A stretch of DNA of 60,618 nucleotides from Planctomycetota bacterium (GTDB taxonomy: Bacteria > Planctomycetota > UBA1135 > UBA2386): assembly GCA_020851075.1 (NCBI GenBank), contig JADZDL010000203.1, positions 1 through 60,618 on the forward strand, written 5' to 3'. Shown in pieces: positions 25,455 through 34,487 of this stretch. Numbering within the stretch: position 1 is the stretch's first letter; each line of letters starts with the position of its first letter. Under the pieces are notes generated by a model. The model was not told the DNA's origin, did not search any database, and worked only from the letters and a program-made list of their open reading frames with translations. The position numbers were made by a program, and so were the translations under genes.

Positions 25455-28346
25455 ATGATTTCTGCCGTAACCCTGCTCAGCCTGTTTTTGTCGCCGCTGC
25501 CGCAGAGCCCGCTCAAGTTGCCGCCAATGCCGGAGAAGGCAGGTGTGGCGGCGCCGGTGCAGAGGCCTCTCAGTGAGATCGAGAGGTTCCGCAAGGACCT
25601 CATGGAGCTCACGGGTTCGGTGCCCAAGATCGAGCAGAAGCTCGTCGAGATGGGGCAGTCGTATCCGGCCATCGAAGCGCTGATCCTCGATGTGGCGCGC
25701 AGCGCGCGCGCCAACGAGATGGGCTTCCTGATGCAGGTGGCGCGGCGGTATGGCACCCTCAAGGTGGCGGACGAACTCAAGTTCCAACTGCTCACGCGCC
25801 CGCTCGGCGAAGCGGTGCGGGCGACCACCGAGACGATGGCGTTCTTGATCGAGCAGGGGGCGGACCCGCAGACCGCCCGGCAGAACGCCAAGCAGGCCCT
25901 GCGCGATTGCCTGCGCAGTCGCGTCAGCAGCGCGCGGCGTCCGGCGTGCGAAGCGCTGGTGGCACGTGCCAGTGAAGAAGACCTCGCGTTTGCGCTGCAG
26001 CTGTCGAGCGAACAGGTCCTCGATCTGCAATTGCGGGGTGTGGACCTTCTGCGCGCCGTGCCGGTGCCCGAAGCGCGCGACCGGCTGGTGGCCTTGCTCT
26101 CGAAAGAACCGGCGCTGGCGGCCGGCGCCTGCGAGGCCCTGATCCTGCTGCGCGACGCAGCGGTGCCGCACCTGCGCAAGTTGCTGGGCGAGCCAGCGAT
26201 CGACCGCGGGTACTGTTACGCGGCGTTTGCGTTGGCCGAGATCGGCGATGCCGCGGCGACCCCGTTGCTCGCGGAGGCTTATGCGCCGGCGCTGTTGCAG
26301 CATCTGGCCGGGCGCGAAGCGTTGTCCCGTTCGCTGGCGGCGGTGGCTCTCGCCGACCTCTCGTTCTACAGCGATACGAACACCGCGGTCGTCTATCGCG
26401 ATGTCGAGGTCGCCGAAGCACTGCTGGCGGTGGTCGACAGCCGCACGTTCATCTCCAACCTCGACCTGTTGCGTCGGCCGTCCGAACGGCGCCTCATCCG
26501 CCTCACGGGTCGAGTGACCGTCGCCAACGAAGTGCTGCCCTGGAGCGAGTGGTGGAAAGCCCAGCGCGATGGGTTTGTCGGCATCCGGGCCAAGGTCGAC
26601 GTCACCGAGGCCAATGCCGGCACCGTGGTCGTGGCGCTGCATCAGGACCGCTCGGTGATCCGTCTGCTCGCCGAGGGGTTGGTCGATGTGTCGCCGCTGC
26701 CCGGCGCGCAGGAGATCCTGCTCACGAAGGAGCAGATGCTCGCGTTGGTCGCAAGCCTGCAACAGGGCGGTTTTGGCGATGCGGAGACCATGCGTTTCCC
26801 CGCCGGGTTGCCGCTCACGCGTTCGCTGCAACTGCAGGTGCGGGGTGCGCGCATGCAGGTGGCGATGCCGGCGATCCAACATCCTGGTTACGAGGCGCTC
26901 GTGGCCAAGGTGCAGTCGCAGATTGATGCCGAGCTGTGGCAGCTCTATCGCAACCCGACCGACGAACCGGATCGCGCCGCCTTCTGGCGCGCCGAGCGTC
27001 GTTGGCTCGATGCGCATCCGGATCCCGTGCAGCGCGGGCAGCGGCTCGTGCACCGCATCTTTGCCAACTGGGTCGCTTTCACGCCTGGTTTGCGCGTGCG
27101 AGCGCTCGAGTACCTGTTCTTGCGCAGCGACCGGCGCGAACTGCTCACGGAAGCGGATGGCGAGCGCATTCTCGCGATTGCGAAGAGCGCCCCGGTTCTC
27201 GGGGAGCTCGAGCTGCGACTGCTCGAACTCGCCGCCGCATCGCCCGGCGACCGGGTCTGGCGTGAGTGTGTGGATCACGCGGCGCGCGTCGAGGGTGGTG
27301 GCAGGCAGGCCGTGCGCTCCGTGTTTGCCGTGTTGGGTTCCGACGCGGTGCTGGCCGCGTTGTCTGACGAACGGGCCGTGGTGCGCCGCGTGGCGATTGA
27401 CGAAGCAGTCTTGTCGCGCGACCAGCGTGCCGCCCGCCGCATCGTGCAGATGCTTGCCGATGACGACTCCGAAGTGCGCCGTTCGGCGGCGTTTGCCTGT
27501 GGGCAGTTGCAGATCGCTTCGGCGGCCCAGCCGTTGATCGACGCGATCGTCGCCGACGGCACGGCGCCGATCCTGCGCCGCGAATGCCTGCGCGCGCTGG
27601 GGCGCGTTGGTGGCGACCTGGCGTTCCCGGTCCTGGAGCGCTCGATGTCGTCAACGCAACAGGAGGACAAGGAGGCAGCGCTGCGTGGCCTGGGTGAGTT
27701 GCGGGATCCGCGCGCGGCCTTCCGGCTGGCCGAGTACGCGGTGGTCGGCAACGGCAAGGACCTCGGTCAGCTGGCGAGTTACTACCTGCAGCGGCTCGGT
27801 GGCATCCTGGCCGTGCCGGCGCTGCGGCACCAGTTGGCGCTGCAGCAGGATCCCGAGATCCGTGCGCAGCTCGTGCTGCTGCTTGGTGGCTACCAGGACG
27901 TGCAGGTGATCCCAGATCTGCTCGACCTGTTGCGCAAACCGGCGCATGCGCCGGCGGCCGCGGCCATGCTGACGGGGTCGACCGGTGTCGACGTCCAGGG
28001 CGCGGAGGATCGCATCGGCGTGGCCGAACAGTGGTGGCGCAAGAACAAGACCGCGCCGCAGTGGCAGTGGCTGCTCGACGGGCTCAAGGCGGCGGACATT
28101 CCGACCGTGCTGCGCCCCGAGCTGTTCAGCGCCGGGGCTGGTCTGCAGCCCGTGCCGGAACTCGTGCGGTTGCTGTCCGAGTGCAAGGAGCCTAGGTTCT
28201 GCGTGCTCGTGAGCGCCGTGTTGCGCACCGTGACCAACGAAGATTTTGGCGCGGTGGGCCTGCAGACGACGCCCGAGGTCCGGCAGGGCATCGCGGCCCG
28301 CTACCGCATGCTCTGTGAGCCGCAGAAGGCGGCGCAGGGGCGGTAG
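25455..28346 (+). CDS. Exported HEAT-repeat protein of unknown function
   Basis: The 963-residue protein starts at the ATG at 25455, which gives a hydrophobic export signal (ISAVTLLSLFLSPLPQSP). The C-terminal third is clearly HEAT-like: VRRVAIDEAVLSRDQRAARRI, VRRSAAFACGQLQIASAAQPL, LRRECLRALGRVGGDLAFPVL, ALRGLGELRDPRAAFRLAEYA. Similar repeats appear near residues 210-300. The middle is less regular. HEAT arrays form curved protein-binding scaffolds, so a structural or adaptor role in the envelope is likely. No enzyme motif is visible. It lies 152 bases before moxR and could be its upstream neighbour in an operon, but the gap allows a separate promoter. Confidence 0.75.
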   Translation: MISAVTLLSLFLSPLPQSPLKLPPMPEKAGVAAPVQRPLSEIERFRKDLMELTGSVPKIEQKLVEMGQSYPAIEALILDVARSARANEMGFLMQVARRYGTLKVADELKFQLLTRPLGEAVRATTETMAFLIEQGADPQTARQNAKQALRDCLRSRVSSARRPACEALVARASEEDLAFALQLSSEQVLDLQLRGVDLLRAVPVPEARDRLVALLSKEPALAAGACEALILLRDAAVPHLRKLLGEPAIDRGYCYAAFALAEIGDAAATPLLAEAYAPALLQHLAGREALSRSLAAVALADLSFYSDTNTAVVYRDVEVAEALLAVVDSRTFISNLDLLRRPSERRLIRLTGRVTVANEVLPWSEWWKAQRDGFVGIRAKVDVTEANAGTVVVALHQDRSVIRLLAEGLVDVSPLPGAQEILLTKEQMLALVASLQQGGFGDAETMRFPAGLPLTRSLQLQVRGARMQVAMPAIQHPGYEALVAKVQSQIDAELWQLYRNPTDEPDRAAFWRAERRWLDAHPDPVQRGQRLVHRIFANWVAFTPGLRVRALEYLFLRSDRRELLTEADGERILAIAKSAPVLGELELRLLELAAASPGDRVWRECVDHAARVEGGGRQAVRSVFAVLGSDAVLAALSDERAVVRRVAIDEAVLSRDQRAARRIVQMLADDDSEVRRSAAFACGQLQIASAAQPLIDAIVADGTAPILRRECLRALGRVGGDLAFPVLERSMSSTQQEDKEAALRGLGELRDPRAAFRLAEYAVVGNGKDLGQLASYYLQRLGGILAVPALRHQLALQQDPEIRAQLVLLLGGYQDVQVIPDLLDLLRKPAHAPAAAAMLTGSTGVDVQGAEDRIGVAEQWWRKNKTAPQWQWLLDGLKAADIPTVLRPELFSAGAGLQPVPELVRLLSECKEPRFCVLVSAVLRTVTNEDFGAVGLQTTPEVRQGIAARYRMLCEPQKAAQGR

Positions 28347-28498
28347 GAAGCCGTCCGGGAGTCGGGGCCTCGCGGTGCGGGGCTCCCCGGCGCGGGCCAT
28401 CGAAGGGGTGCGCCCAGAAGACGTTGCGGATTCGCGCGATTGAGGAGTCTTGTCGGCGCGGTATCGTCGAGAGCCACTTTTCCCGGACAGAACCCCGC

Positions 28499-29488
28499 AT
28501 GACGGACGTCACAGCCATCGCCCAACGCATTCAGTCGGAGAGCCGTGCCCTGCAGGCCGTGCGCTCCTCCCTGCAGAACGTCATCGTCGGTCAGGATGCC
28601 CTGCTCGACGGACTTCTGATCGCCTTGCTCGCCGACGGCCACGTGCTGCTCGAAGGTCTGCCTGGTCTGGCGAAGTCCCTCGCGGTCGCCTCGCTGGCGC
28701 GTTCGGTGGGCGGGCAGTTCCGGCGCATCCAGTTTACGCCCGACCTGCTGCCCGCGGACCTCGTCGGCACGCACGTCTACAACCCGAAGACGGGCGACTG
28801 GCAGGTGAAGGAAGGCCCGGTGTTTGCCAACTTCGTGCTCGCCGATGAGATCAACCGCGCGCCAGCCAAGGTGCAGTCGGCGTTGCTCGAGGCGATGCAG
28901 GAGCGGCAGGTGACGCTGGCCGGCGATACGCGCCGGCTGCCGGACCCGTTCCTCGTGCTCGCGACGCAGAATCCCGTCGAGCAGGAAGGCACCTACGCGC
29001 TGCCCGAGGCTCAGATCGATCGTTTCATGGTGAAGCTCGTGGTCGGCTACCCGAGCAAGGCCGAAGAACTGAAGATCATCGATCGTATGGCCGGCCTCGC
29101 TGCGCAGCACGAGGTGACGCCGGTGACGACGCCACAGGAGCTGCTGCGCATGCGCCAGCTGCTCGACCTGATCTACCTCGACGACAAGGTGAAGAGCTAC
29201 ATCGTCGACCTGGTGTTTGCGACGCGCGAACCCGAAAACGCGGGTTTGCCGAAGCTGAAGCCGCTCATTCTCTATGGTGCTTCGCCGCGCGCGTCGCTCG
29301 CGCTGGCCCGCGCCTCGCGCGCTCGCGCGTTCCTCGAAGGGCGTGGGTTCGTGACGCCGCAGGACGTGAAGGCGGTCGGCACCATGGTCATGCGCCATCG
29401 TGTGCTCACGACCTACGAAGCCGAGGCCGAAGGCATCACGAGCGAACAGGTGCTGAAGCAGGTATTCGACACCGTGCGGGTGCCGTGA
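28499..29488 (+). CDS. MoxR family AAA+ ATPase
   Basis: The 329-residue protein has a MoxR-type Walker A (EGLPGLAKS, residues 52-60), where the last positions deviate from GKT as is common in this family. Walker B is FVLADEINRAP (113-122), and the sensor region is LVLATQNPVEQEGTYALPEAQIDRFM. The C-terminal lid follows (DLVFATREPENAGL, GASPRASLALARAS). MoxR ATPases act as chaperones that mature or regulate VWA-domain partners. It is the first gene of the Bat operon; DUF58, BatA and BatB follow on the same strand. The ATG at 28499 begins the conserved N-terminus. Confidence 0.93.
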   Translation: MTDVTAIAQRIQSESRALQAVRSSLQNVIVGQDALLDGLLIALLADGHVLLEGLPGLAKSLAVASLARSVGGQFRRIQFTPDLLPADLVGTHVYNPKTGDWQVKEGPVFANFVLADEINRAPAKVQSALLEAMQERQVTLAGDTRRLPDPFLVLATQNPVEQEGTYALPEAQIDRFMVKLVVGYPSKAEELKIIDRMAGLAAQHEVTPVTTPQELLRMRQLLDLIYLDDKVKSYIVDLVFATREPENAGLPKLKPLILYGASPRASLALARASRARAFLEGRGFVTPQDVKAVGTMVMRHRVLTTYEAEAEGITSEQVLKQVFDTVRVP

Positions 29489-29520
29489 GCGGCATCGCCG
29501 CCTACGCAAAGGTCTGAGCC

Positions 29521-30486
29521 GTGGCCAGAGCCCTCGATCCCGAACTGCTCGCCGAAGCGCGCCGCATCCAGGTCCGCGCCGACCGCATGGTCACCGACGT
29601 GATGTCGGGGGGCTACAGTTCTGTCTTCCGCGGCTCGGGCATCGAGTTTGACGAGGTGCGCGAGTTTGCCGAGGGCGACGAACTGCGCTCGGTCGACTGG
29701 AACGTGACCGCGCGCGTCGGCCGGCCGTTCGTGAAGAAGTTCGTCGAAGAACGCGAACTCACGGTGCTGTTCCTGCTCGATGCGTCGGCATCGATGGCGT
29801 TTGGCACGCGGCCCGAGGGGGAGGTGCGACGGGATGTGGCGAGCACCGCGGCGCTGTTTGTCGGCTGCGTGGCGTTCGCTGCGGCCCGCAACAACGACAA
29901 AGCCGGGTTGATCACCTTCACCGATCACATCGAGCGCTACGTTCCCGCCAAGAAGGGCCGAAATCACGTATTGCGCCTCATCCGTGAGGCTTGCGAGCCG
30001 CCACAGGACGCCGCGGCAACCAACTTCGCGCAGGCGCTCGACTACGCGGCGCGCGTGCAGCGGCGGCGGGCGATCGTGTTCGTGGTGAGCGATTTCTTGA
30101 GCAGTGATCCCGTGGGGGGGCTCGAGATCCCCGACTGCAGGAAGCACCTGCGTCTGCTCGCGCAGCGACACGATGTGATCGCGGTGCGCATTCGCGATCC
30201 GTTGGCGGCGGGGCTTGATCGGGCCGCCGGGGATGTCGCCCAGTTGCCAAAAGCGGGCCTGCTGCATCTCGCGGATCCGGAGACCGGGCGCACGGTCGTC
30301 GTCGACACCTCCAGCGCGCGCGTGCGCCGCGAAGTGCAGCAGCGTTGGCGCGACGAACGGCAGCAGTGGCTCGAACTGTGCCGCAGCTCGAAGGTCGACC
30401 TGCTCGACGTGCCGACCGAAGGGTCGGTCGCCGATCCGATCGTACGGTTCTTCCGCATGCGCGAACGGCGCGGAGCCAAACGATGA
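29521..30486 (+). CDS. DUF58 domain protein (MoxR partner)
   Basis: The 321-residue protein has the DUF58 core GIEFDEVREFAEGDELRSVDW followed by NVTARVGRPFVKKF, and a VWA-like site at DASASM (87-92), in which Asp-x-Ser-x-Ser is retained. There is no signal peptide or membrane segment. Start is GTG at 29521. In MoxR loci, DUF58 proteins are thought to be clients or partners of the ATPase. Its stop overlaps the next ATG by four bases. Confidence 0.88.
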   Translation: MARALDPELLAEARRIQVRADRMVTDVMSGGYSSVFRGSGIEFDEVREFAEGDELRSVDWNVTARVGRPFVKKFVEERELTVLFLLDASASMAFGTRPEGEVRRDVASTAALFVGCVAFAAARNNDKAGLITFTDHIERYVPAKKGRNHVLRLIREACEPPQDAAATNFAQALDYAARVQRRRAIVFVVSDFLSSDPVGGLEIPDCRKHLRLLAQRHDVIAVRIRDPLAAGLDRAAGDVAQLPKAGLLHLADPETGRTVVVDTSSARVRREVQQRWRDERQQWLELCRSSKVDLLDVPTEGSVADPIVRFFRMRERRGAKR

Positions 30487-31433
30487 CGCGTCGCGTGGCC
30501 ACACTCGCGCGTTGGCTGGCGTTCTTCTGCGGGCTCGCGCTCGCCGCCTGCGGCGGCCCGCAGGGGCCGTGGACCGCGGCCCCGGCCGGCGCGATGGACT
30601 TGAAGGTCGCGGTGGAGACGACGCAGGGCACGCTCTTGCAGCCGATCACCGTGCAGCTCGATCTCTACCGCCGCGCGGACCTCGAGGTCGAGTTTGCGCC
30701 GGCCGTGGATGCCAAGGACTTCCTCAGCGAAGTGCGCGTCGGCGACGAAGTGCCGCTGGGCCCCGGTTTGTGGCGGCGCACGACGTTGGTGTTGCGTCCC
30801 GTGCGCGGTCCCGGCGAGCTCACGGTGCCGTCGTTCTCGGCGCGGGCCAAGGACGGCACCATCGCCGCCTCCACGCCCGAGCAGAAGATCACGGTGGTGA
30901 CGGCGCTGGCCGACCAGGGCCAAGCGATCGAGGCGCCGCGCGACCCGTTTGGGCCAGCCCCGATGTTGTGGTGGTACGTGCTCGGTGGGTTCGTCGCCGT
31001 CGCGATCATGGTCGGCGTACTCTCGCTGTGGCGACGCCGGGCCGCGCGCCCCACCGCCGCGGCCGTCGCGGTGCCCGCCCACATCAAGGCGTTGCGCGCG
31101 CTCGGGCGGCTGCGCACGCAGGCGCGCACGACCCCGCGCGAGATCGAGACGTTCTACGTCGAGGTCTCGGACGTGCTGCGCGTCTATCTCGAAGAGCGGT
31201 TTGGCCTGCGCGCGCCCGAACGTACGACCGAGGAGTTCCTGCGCGATCTCGAAGGGGGCGCCGAGCTCGCCCGCGAACACCGCGCCGAACTCGAACGTTT
31301 CCTCTCGCAATGTGACCTCGTGAAGTTCGCCGCCTACGTGCCGACCGAGAACGATCATCTGGCCACGTTTGCGCTCGCTGAGGCGTTTGTCGAGCGCACG
31401 CGCATCGACCGCGCGCCGGAGGTGGTCCAGTGA
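30483..31433 (+). CDS. Bat-operon lipoprotein with one transmembrane helix (DUF4381-like)
   Basis: The 316-residue protein begins with a signal ending in the lipobox LAAC (20-23), so it is a predicted lipoprotein. A beta-rich region follows (EVEFAPAVDAKDFLS, LVLRPVRGPGELTVPSF), resembling the BatD N-terminal domain. Then comes one membrane helix (MLWWYVLGGFVAVAIMVGVL, about 162-182) and a helical cytoplasmic domain (RTTPREIETFYVEVSDVLRVY). The combination matches DUF4381-type members of Bat operons. The ATG overlaps the DUF58 stop and the end overlaps the BatA GTG start, so translation is coupled. Confidence 0.75.
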   Translation: MTRRVATLARWLAFFCGLALAACGGPQGPWTAAPAGAMDLKVAVETTQGTLLQPITVQLDLYRRADLEVEFAPAVDAKDFLSEVRVGDEVPLGPGLWRRTTLVLRPVRGPGELTVPSFSARAKDGTIAASTPEQKITVVTALADQGQAIEAPRDPFGPAPMLWWYVLGGFVAVAIMVGVLSLWRRRAARPTAAAVAVPAHIKALRALGRLRTQARTTPREIETFYVEVSDVLRVYLEERFGLRAPERTTEEFLRDLEGGAELAREHRAELERFLSQCDLVKFAAYVPTENDHLATFALAEAFVERTRIDRAPEVVQ

Positions 31434-32410
31434 TCGCGGTCTGGACGTGGGGTGAGTATTCGCTGCTGGACCCGTGGTTCCTGCTCGCGATTCCGCTGGC
31501 CGCGCTCGCGTGGCTGTCGCGCGTTCTGCGCAAGCGGGCTGCGTTGCCGACGGCTGCGGTTGCGCTGTTTGCCGACGTGGCGCCGACGCTGCGACAGCAA
31601 CTCGCCTGGTTGCCGCTGTTTGGCAAGGTGCTGGCGGCGGTTTGCCTCGCGGTGGCGCTCGCCCGGCCCGTGTCGCGCGAGGTGGCGCCGATGGAGGAGG
31701 AGGGCATCGATATCCTGCTCGTCGTCGACACGAGTTCGTCGATGCAGATCGATGACATGAGCACGACGGTGAGCGTGCGCCGCATGGACGCCGCGCGCAA
31801 ACGCGCCGAGGAGTTCGCCGCGGCGCGCACGCACGATCGGGTTGGCCTGCTGGCCTTTGCGCGGTATGCCGAACTGCGCTGCCCGCCGACGCTCGACGAA
31901 AAGGCGCTCGCAGCGTTCCTGCGCGTGGTCGACACCGTGCCGCCCAATTCCGAGATCGACGGCACCGCCATTGGCACGGCGCTCGCGAAAGGCGTACAGG
32001 TGCTTGCGAAGAGCAAAGCGAAGTCGCGCGTCGTCGTGCTGCTCACCGACGGCGAGAACACCGTCTTCGATATCCTGCCCGCGGACGGCGCCAAACTCGC
32101 GAAGGACGCGGGCATCCGCGTACACGCGATCGGGCTCGGCAACGGCCAACCGACGCCGTTCGGCTTCCGCCCGCTCGACTTCCAGGAACTGCGCGGCATC
32201 GCCGAGACCACGGGTGGTCAGTTCTTCCAGCCGAAGAGCGACGAGGACCTCAAGAAGGTCTACGAGCGCATCGACGAGCTTGAGAAGACCGAACTCGAGG
32301 ACCCTCGCTACCGCACCGTCGACTTCTTTGAATGGCCGCTCGGCGCGGGCCTCGCCATGTTGTTGTTGTCGTTGCTCGCCGAGGTGCTGCTGTTCCGGAG
32401 GGTGCCGTGA
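31430..32410 (+). CDS. batA: BatA-like von Willebrand factor A domain membrane protein
   Basis: The 326-residue protein has two N-terminal hydrophobic helices (FLLAIPLAALAWLS; VLAAVCLAVALA), a VWA domain and a C-terminal helix (AGLAMLLLSLLAEVLLF). The metal site is complete: DTSSSM at 100-105, a threonine in NSEIDGTAIGTAL and the aspartate in LLTDGENT. This is the BatA layout; in Bacteroides, Bat proteins contribute to aerotolerance, and in other phyla the role is unclear. The GTG start overlaps the previous stop (GTGA). Confidence 0.9.
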   Translation: MIAVWTWGEYSLLDPWFLLAIPLAALAWLSRVLRKRAALPTAAVALFADVAPTLRQQLAWLPLFGKVLAAVCLAVALARPVSREVAPMEEEGIDILLVVDTSSSMQIDDMSTTVSVRRMDAARKRAEEFAAARTHDRVGLLAFARYAELRCPPTLDEKALAAFLRVVDTVPPNSEIDGTAIGTALAKGVQVLAKSKAKSRVVVLLTDGENTVFDILPADGAKLAKDAGIRVHAIGLGNGQPTPFGFRPLDFQELRGIAETTGGQFFQPKSDEDLKKVYERIDELEKTELEDPRYRTVDFFEWPLGAGLAMLLLSLLAEVLLFRRVP

Positions 32411-33396
32411 ACGGGCTCGAATTCACGCGGCTTTGGCTGTGGCCGGCACTGTTTGGCCTGCCCGTCGTCTGGGCCCTGCTCTGGGCGCTGCTCGATCGCA
32501 CGCGCGCGGCGGCGCGCCGCTACGGGGCGAAGTCCACGGATCCGAGCCCGACGCCGCTGGTGCGTTCGTTGGTGCTCACGCTGCTCTGCGGCCTTGGCAC
32601 ACTCTGCTGGATGGACCCGCGGCTCGGCGACGAACCTGTCACCGTCGAACGGCGGGGCCTCGACCTCATCTTCTGCCTCGATACCTCACGGTCGATGCTC
32701 GCCCGCGATCTCGAACCGACCCGCCTGCAGCGAGCCCTGCAGGATATCCGCGCGGTATTGCCCGAGCTGCAGGGTGGCGATCGTGTGGGGCTCGTCGTGT
32801 TTGCCGGGCAGGCGCGGTTGTGGATCCCGCTCACGCACGACCTCGATTCGTTCCGCGGCCTGCTCGAAGAAGTCGACACCGACATCGTGAAGATCGGCGG
32901 CACCGATCTCGCGGCGGCGCTGCGCAAAGCGCTCGAACTCGCCGATCCGAGCCAGACCCGCACGACCGCGGTGCTGCTGCTCACCGATGGTGAGGACCTC
33001 GCGGCGGCTGGCCAGCAGGCCGCAACGGAGCTCAAGGAGAAGGGGCTCGTCGTGCACACGGTCGGCTACGGCAGCGCGCTCGGTAGCAAGATCACCGTGC
33101 AGGAGGACGGCAAGGAGTCGTTCCTGCGCGACCGGCAAGGCGCCGAAGTCGTCTCGCGCATGGATCCCGAAAGCCTGCGCGCCGTCGCCGCCGTGACGGG
33201 TGGTGAGTTTGTGCGCGCCGATACCATGGCCCTGCCGCTGCGCGAACTGCACCAGAAACGCATCGTGCCGATGCAGAAGCGCAGTTACGACGCGGGGGAG
33301 GAGAAGGGCAAGCAGGCCCGCTACCAGTGGGTGCTGCTGCCGCTGTTGACTCTGCTACTGTGGGAGATTGCCTGGTCTGGAGGCCGCCGCCGATGA
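32407..33396 (+). CDS. batB: BatB-like von Willebrand factor A domain membrane protein
   Basis: The 329-residue protein has the same plan as its neighbour: N-terminal helices (PALFGLPVVWALLWALL; LVLTLLCGLGTLCW), a VWA domain with the metal site DTSRS (92-96), GGTDLAAALRKAL and LLTDGEDLAA, and a final helix (WVLLPLLTLLLWEIAW). It is the second VWA protein, as in BatA-BatB pairs that are thought to form a membrane complex. GTG start overlaps the BatA stop; the stop overlaps the BatC ATG. Confidence 0.9.
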   Translation: MNGLEFTRLWLWPALFGLPVVWALLWALLDRTRAAARRYGAKSTDPSPTPLVRSLVLTLLCGLGTLCWMDPRLGDEPVTVERRGLDLIFCLDTSRSMLARDLEPTRLQRALQDIRAVLPELQGGDRVGLVVFAGQARLWIPLTHDLDSFRGLLEEVDTDIVKIGGTDLAAALRKALELADPSQTRTTAVLLLTDGEDLAAAGQQAATELKEKGLVVHTVGYGSALGSKITVQEDGKESFLRDRQGAEVVSRMDPESLRAVAAVTGGEFVRADTMALPLRELHQKRIVPMQKRSYDAGEEKGKQARYQWVLLPLLTLLLWEIAWSGGRRR

Positions 33397-34487
33397 AGAT
33401 CCTGTTCTTGTCCCTGCTCTTGTCTGCCGCACCGTTCTCCGCCGCGGGCGGCGATCGTGAACGTGGGCTGCAGCTCTATCGCGAAGGGCGCTACCAGGAG
33501 GCCGCCGCGGCGTTCCGTGCCGCACTCGTGAGCGAAGGGGACTCGCCCGACCTCCAGTATGACCTCGCGCTTGCGAGCTGGCGCGCCGGCGAACTCAGCG
33601 CCGCCGAGATCGCCGTCGAGAAGTTCGCCGCGCAGTCGGCCGGGGCCGGGGCCGACCTGCACGCCGGCGTGCTCGGTGGGGTTCGTTTCGACGAAGCCAA
33701 GGCACTCGAACACAAGGCCGACGCGTTGCTCAGCGCTGGTGGCCAGCCGGCCGCCGCCGCACCCGGCCAACCGACGGAGAAGCCCGAAGATCCGCTGCCG
33801 CTGCTCGAACAGGCGCTCGCCAAGGTCACGCAGGCCAAGGACCACTTCGTGAAAGGTGCGGTCGCGGCGAAGTCGCCGGAGCTGCTGCGCAACACGGAGC
33901 GGGCGTTGCGTTACCAGGACGAGCTGCAGAAGAAGATCGAGGAGCTGAAGAAGCAGCAGGAGGAGCAGAAGAAGGACGACGACCAGAAGAAGGACGACAA
34001 GAAAGACGAGAACAAGGACGACAAGAAGGACGAGAACAAAGACGACAAGAAGGACGACGACAAGAAGCAGGACGACCAGAAGAAAGACGACCAGAGCGAC
34101 CAGAAGGACCAGAAGTCGGACGAGGGCAAAGAAGGCGAATCGAAGCCCGAACCAAAACCCGGCGAACCGGACGACAAGGACCCCAAGGAGCCAAAACCCG
34201 AGGACGGCAAGCCTGACCCTTCGCAGTCCAAAGACCCGAAACCTGGTGAGTCGAAGGACGAACCCAAACCCGACGAAGGCAAGCCGGAAGAAGGCAAGCC
34301 CGAGGATGGCAAGCAGGGTGACGCCAAACCGCGCAACGATGCGCCTGGCGAGCTGCAGGAAGGCAAGGAGCTCTCCGCGGAGCAGACGGCGCGCTTGTTT
34401 GACGAGCTGAAGAAGCTCGACGGCAAGCAGAAGGCCTATCGCACCCGCTCGACCTCCGGGCGCCGCGCCGTGGAGAGGGACTGGTGA
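33393..34487 (+). CDS. batC: BatC-like TPR protein with long lysine/aspartate-rich linker
   Basis: The 364-residue protein has a short signal peptide (ILFLSLLLSAAPFSAA), then a TPR unit (RGLQLYREGRYQEAAAAFRAAL) and a second helical pair near residue 110-180. From about residue 190 to 325 the chain is almost only K, D, E, Q, P and G in short repeats such as KKDDKKDENKDD. Such a segment is expected to be disordered and highly charged. The C-terminal ELSAEQTARLFDELKKLDGKQK is again helical. In Bat operons BatC is the TPR partner of the VWA proteins in the periplasm. ATG start at 33393 overlaps the BatB stop. Confidence 0.75.
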   Translation: MKILFLSLLLSAAPFSAAGGDRERGLQLYREGRYQEAAAAFRAALVSEGDSPDLQYDLALASWRAGELSAAEIAVEKFAAQSAGAGADLHAGVLGGVRFDEAKALEHKADALLSAGGQPAAAAPGQPTEKPEDPLPLLEQALAKVTQAKDHFVKGAVAAKSPELLRNTERALRYQDELQKKIEELKKQQEEQKKDDDQKKDDKKDENKDDKKDENKDDKKDDDKKQDDQKKDDQSDQKDQKSDEGKEGESKPEPKPGEPDDKDPKEPKPEDGKPDPSQSKDPKPGESKDEPKPDEGKPEEGKPEDGKQGDAKPRNDAPGELQEGKELSAEQTARLFDELKKLDGKQKAYRTRSTSGRRAVERDW

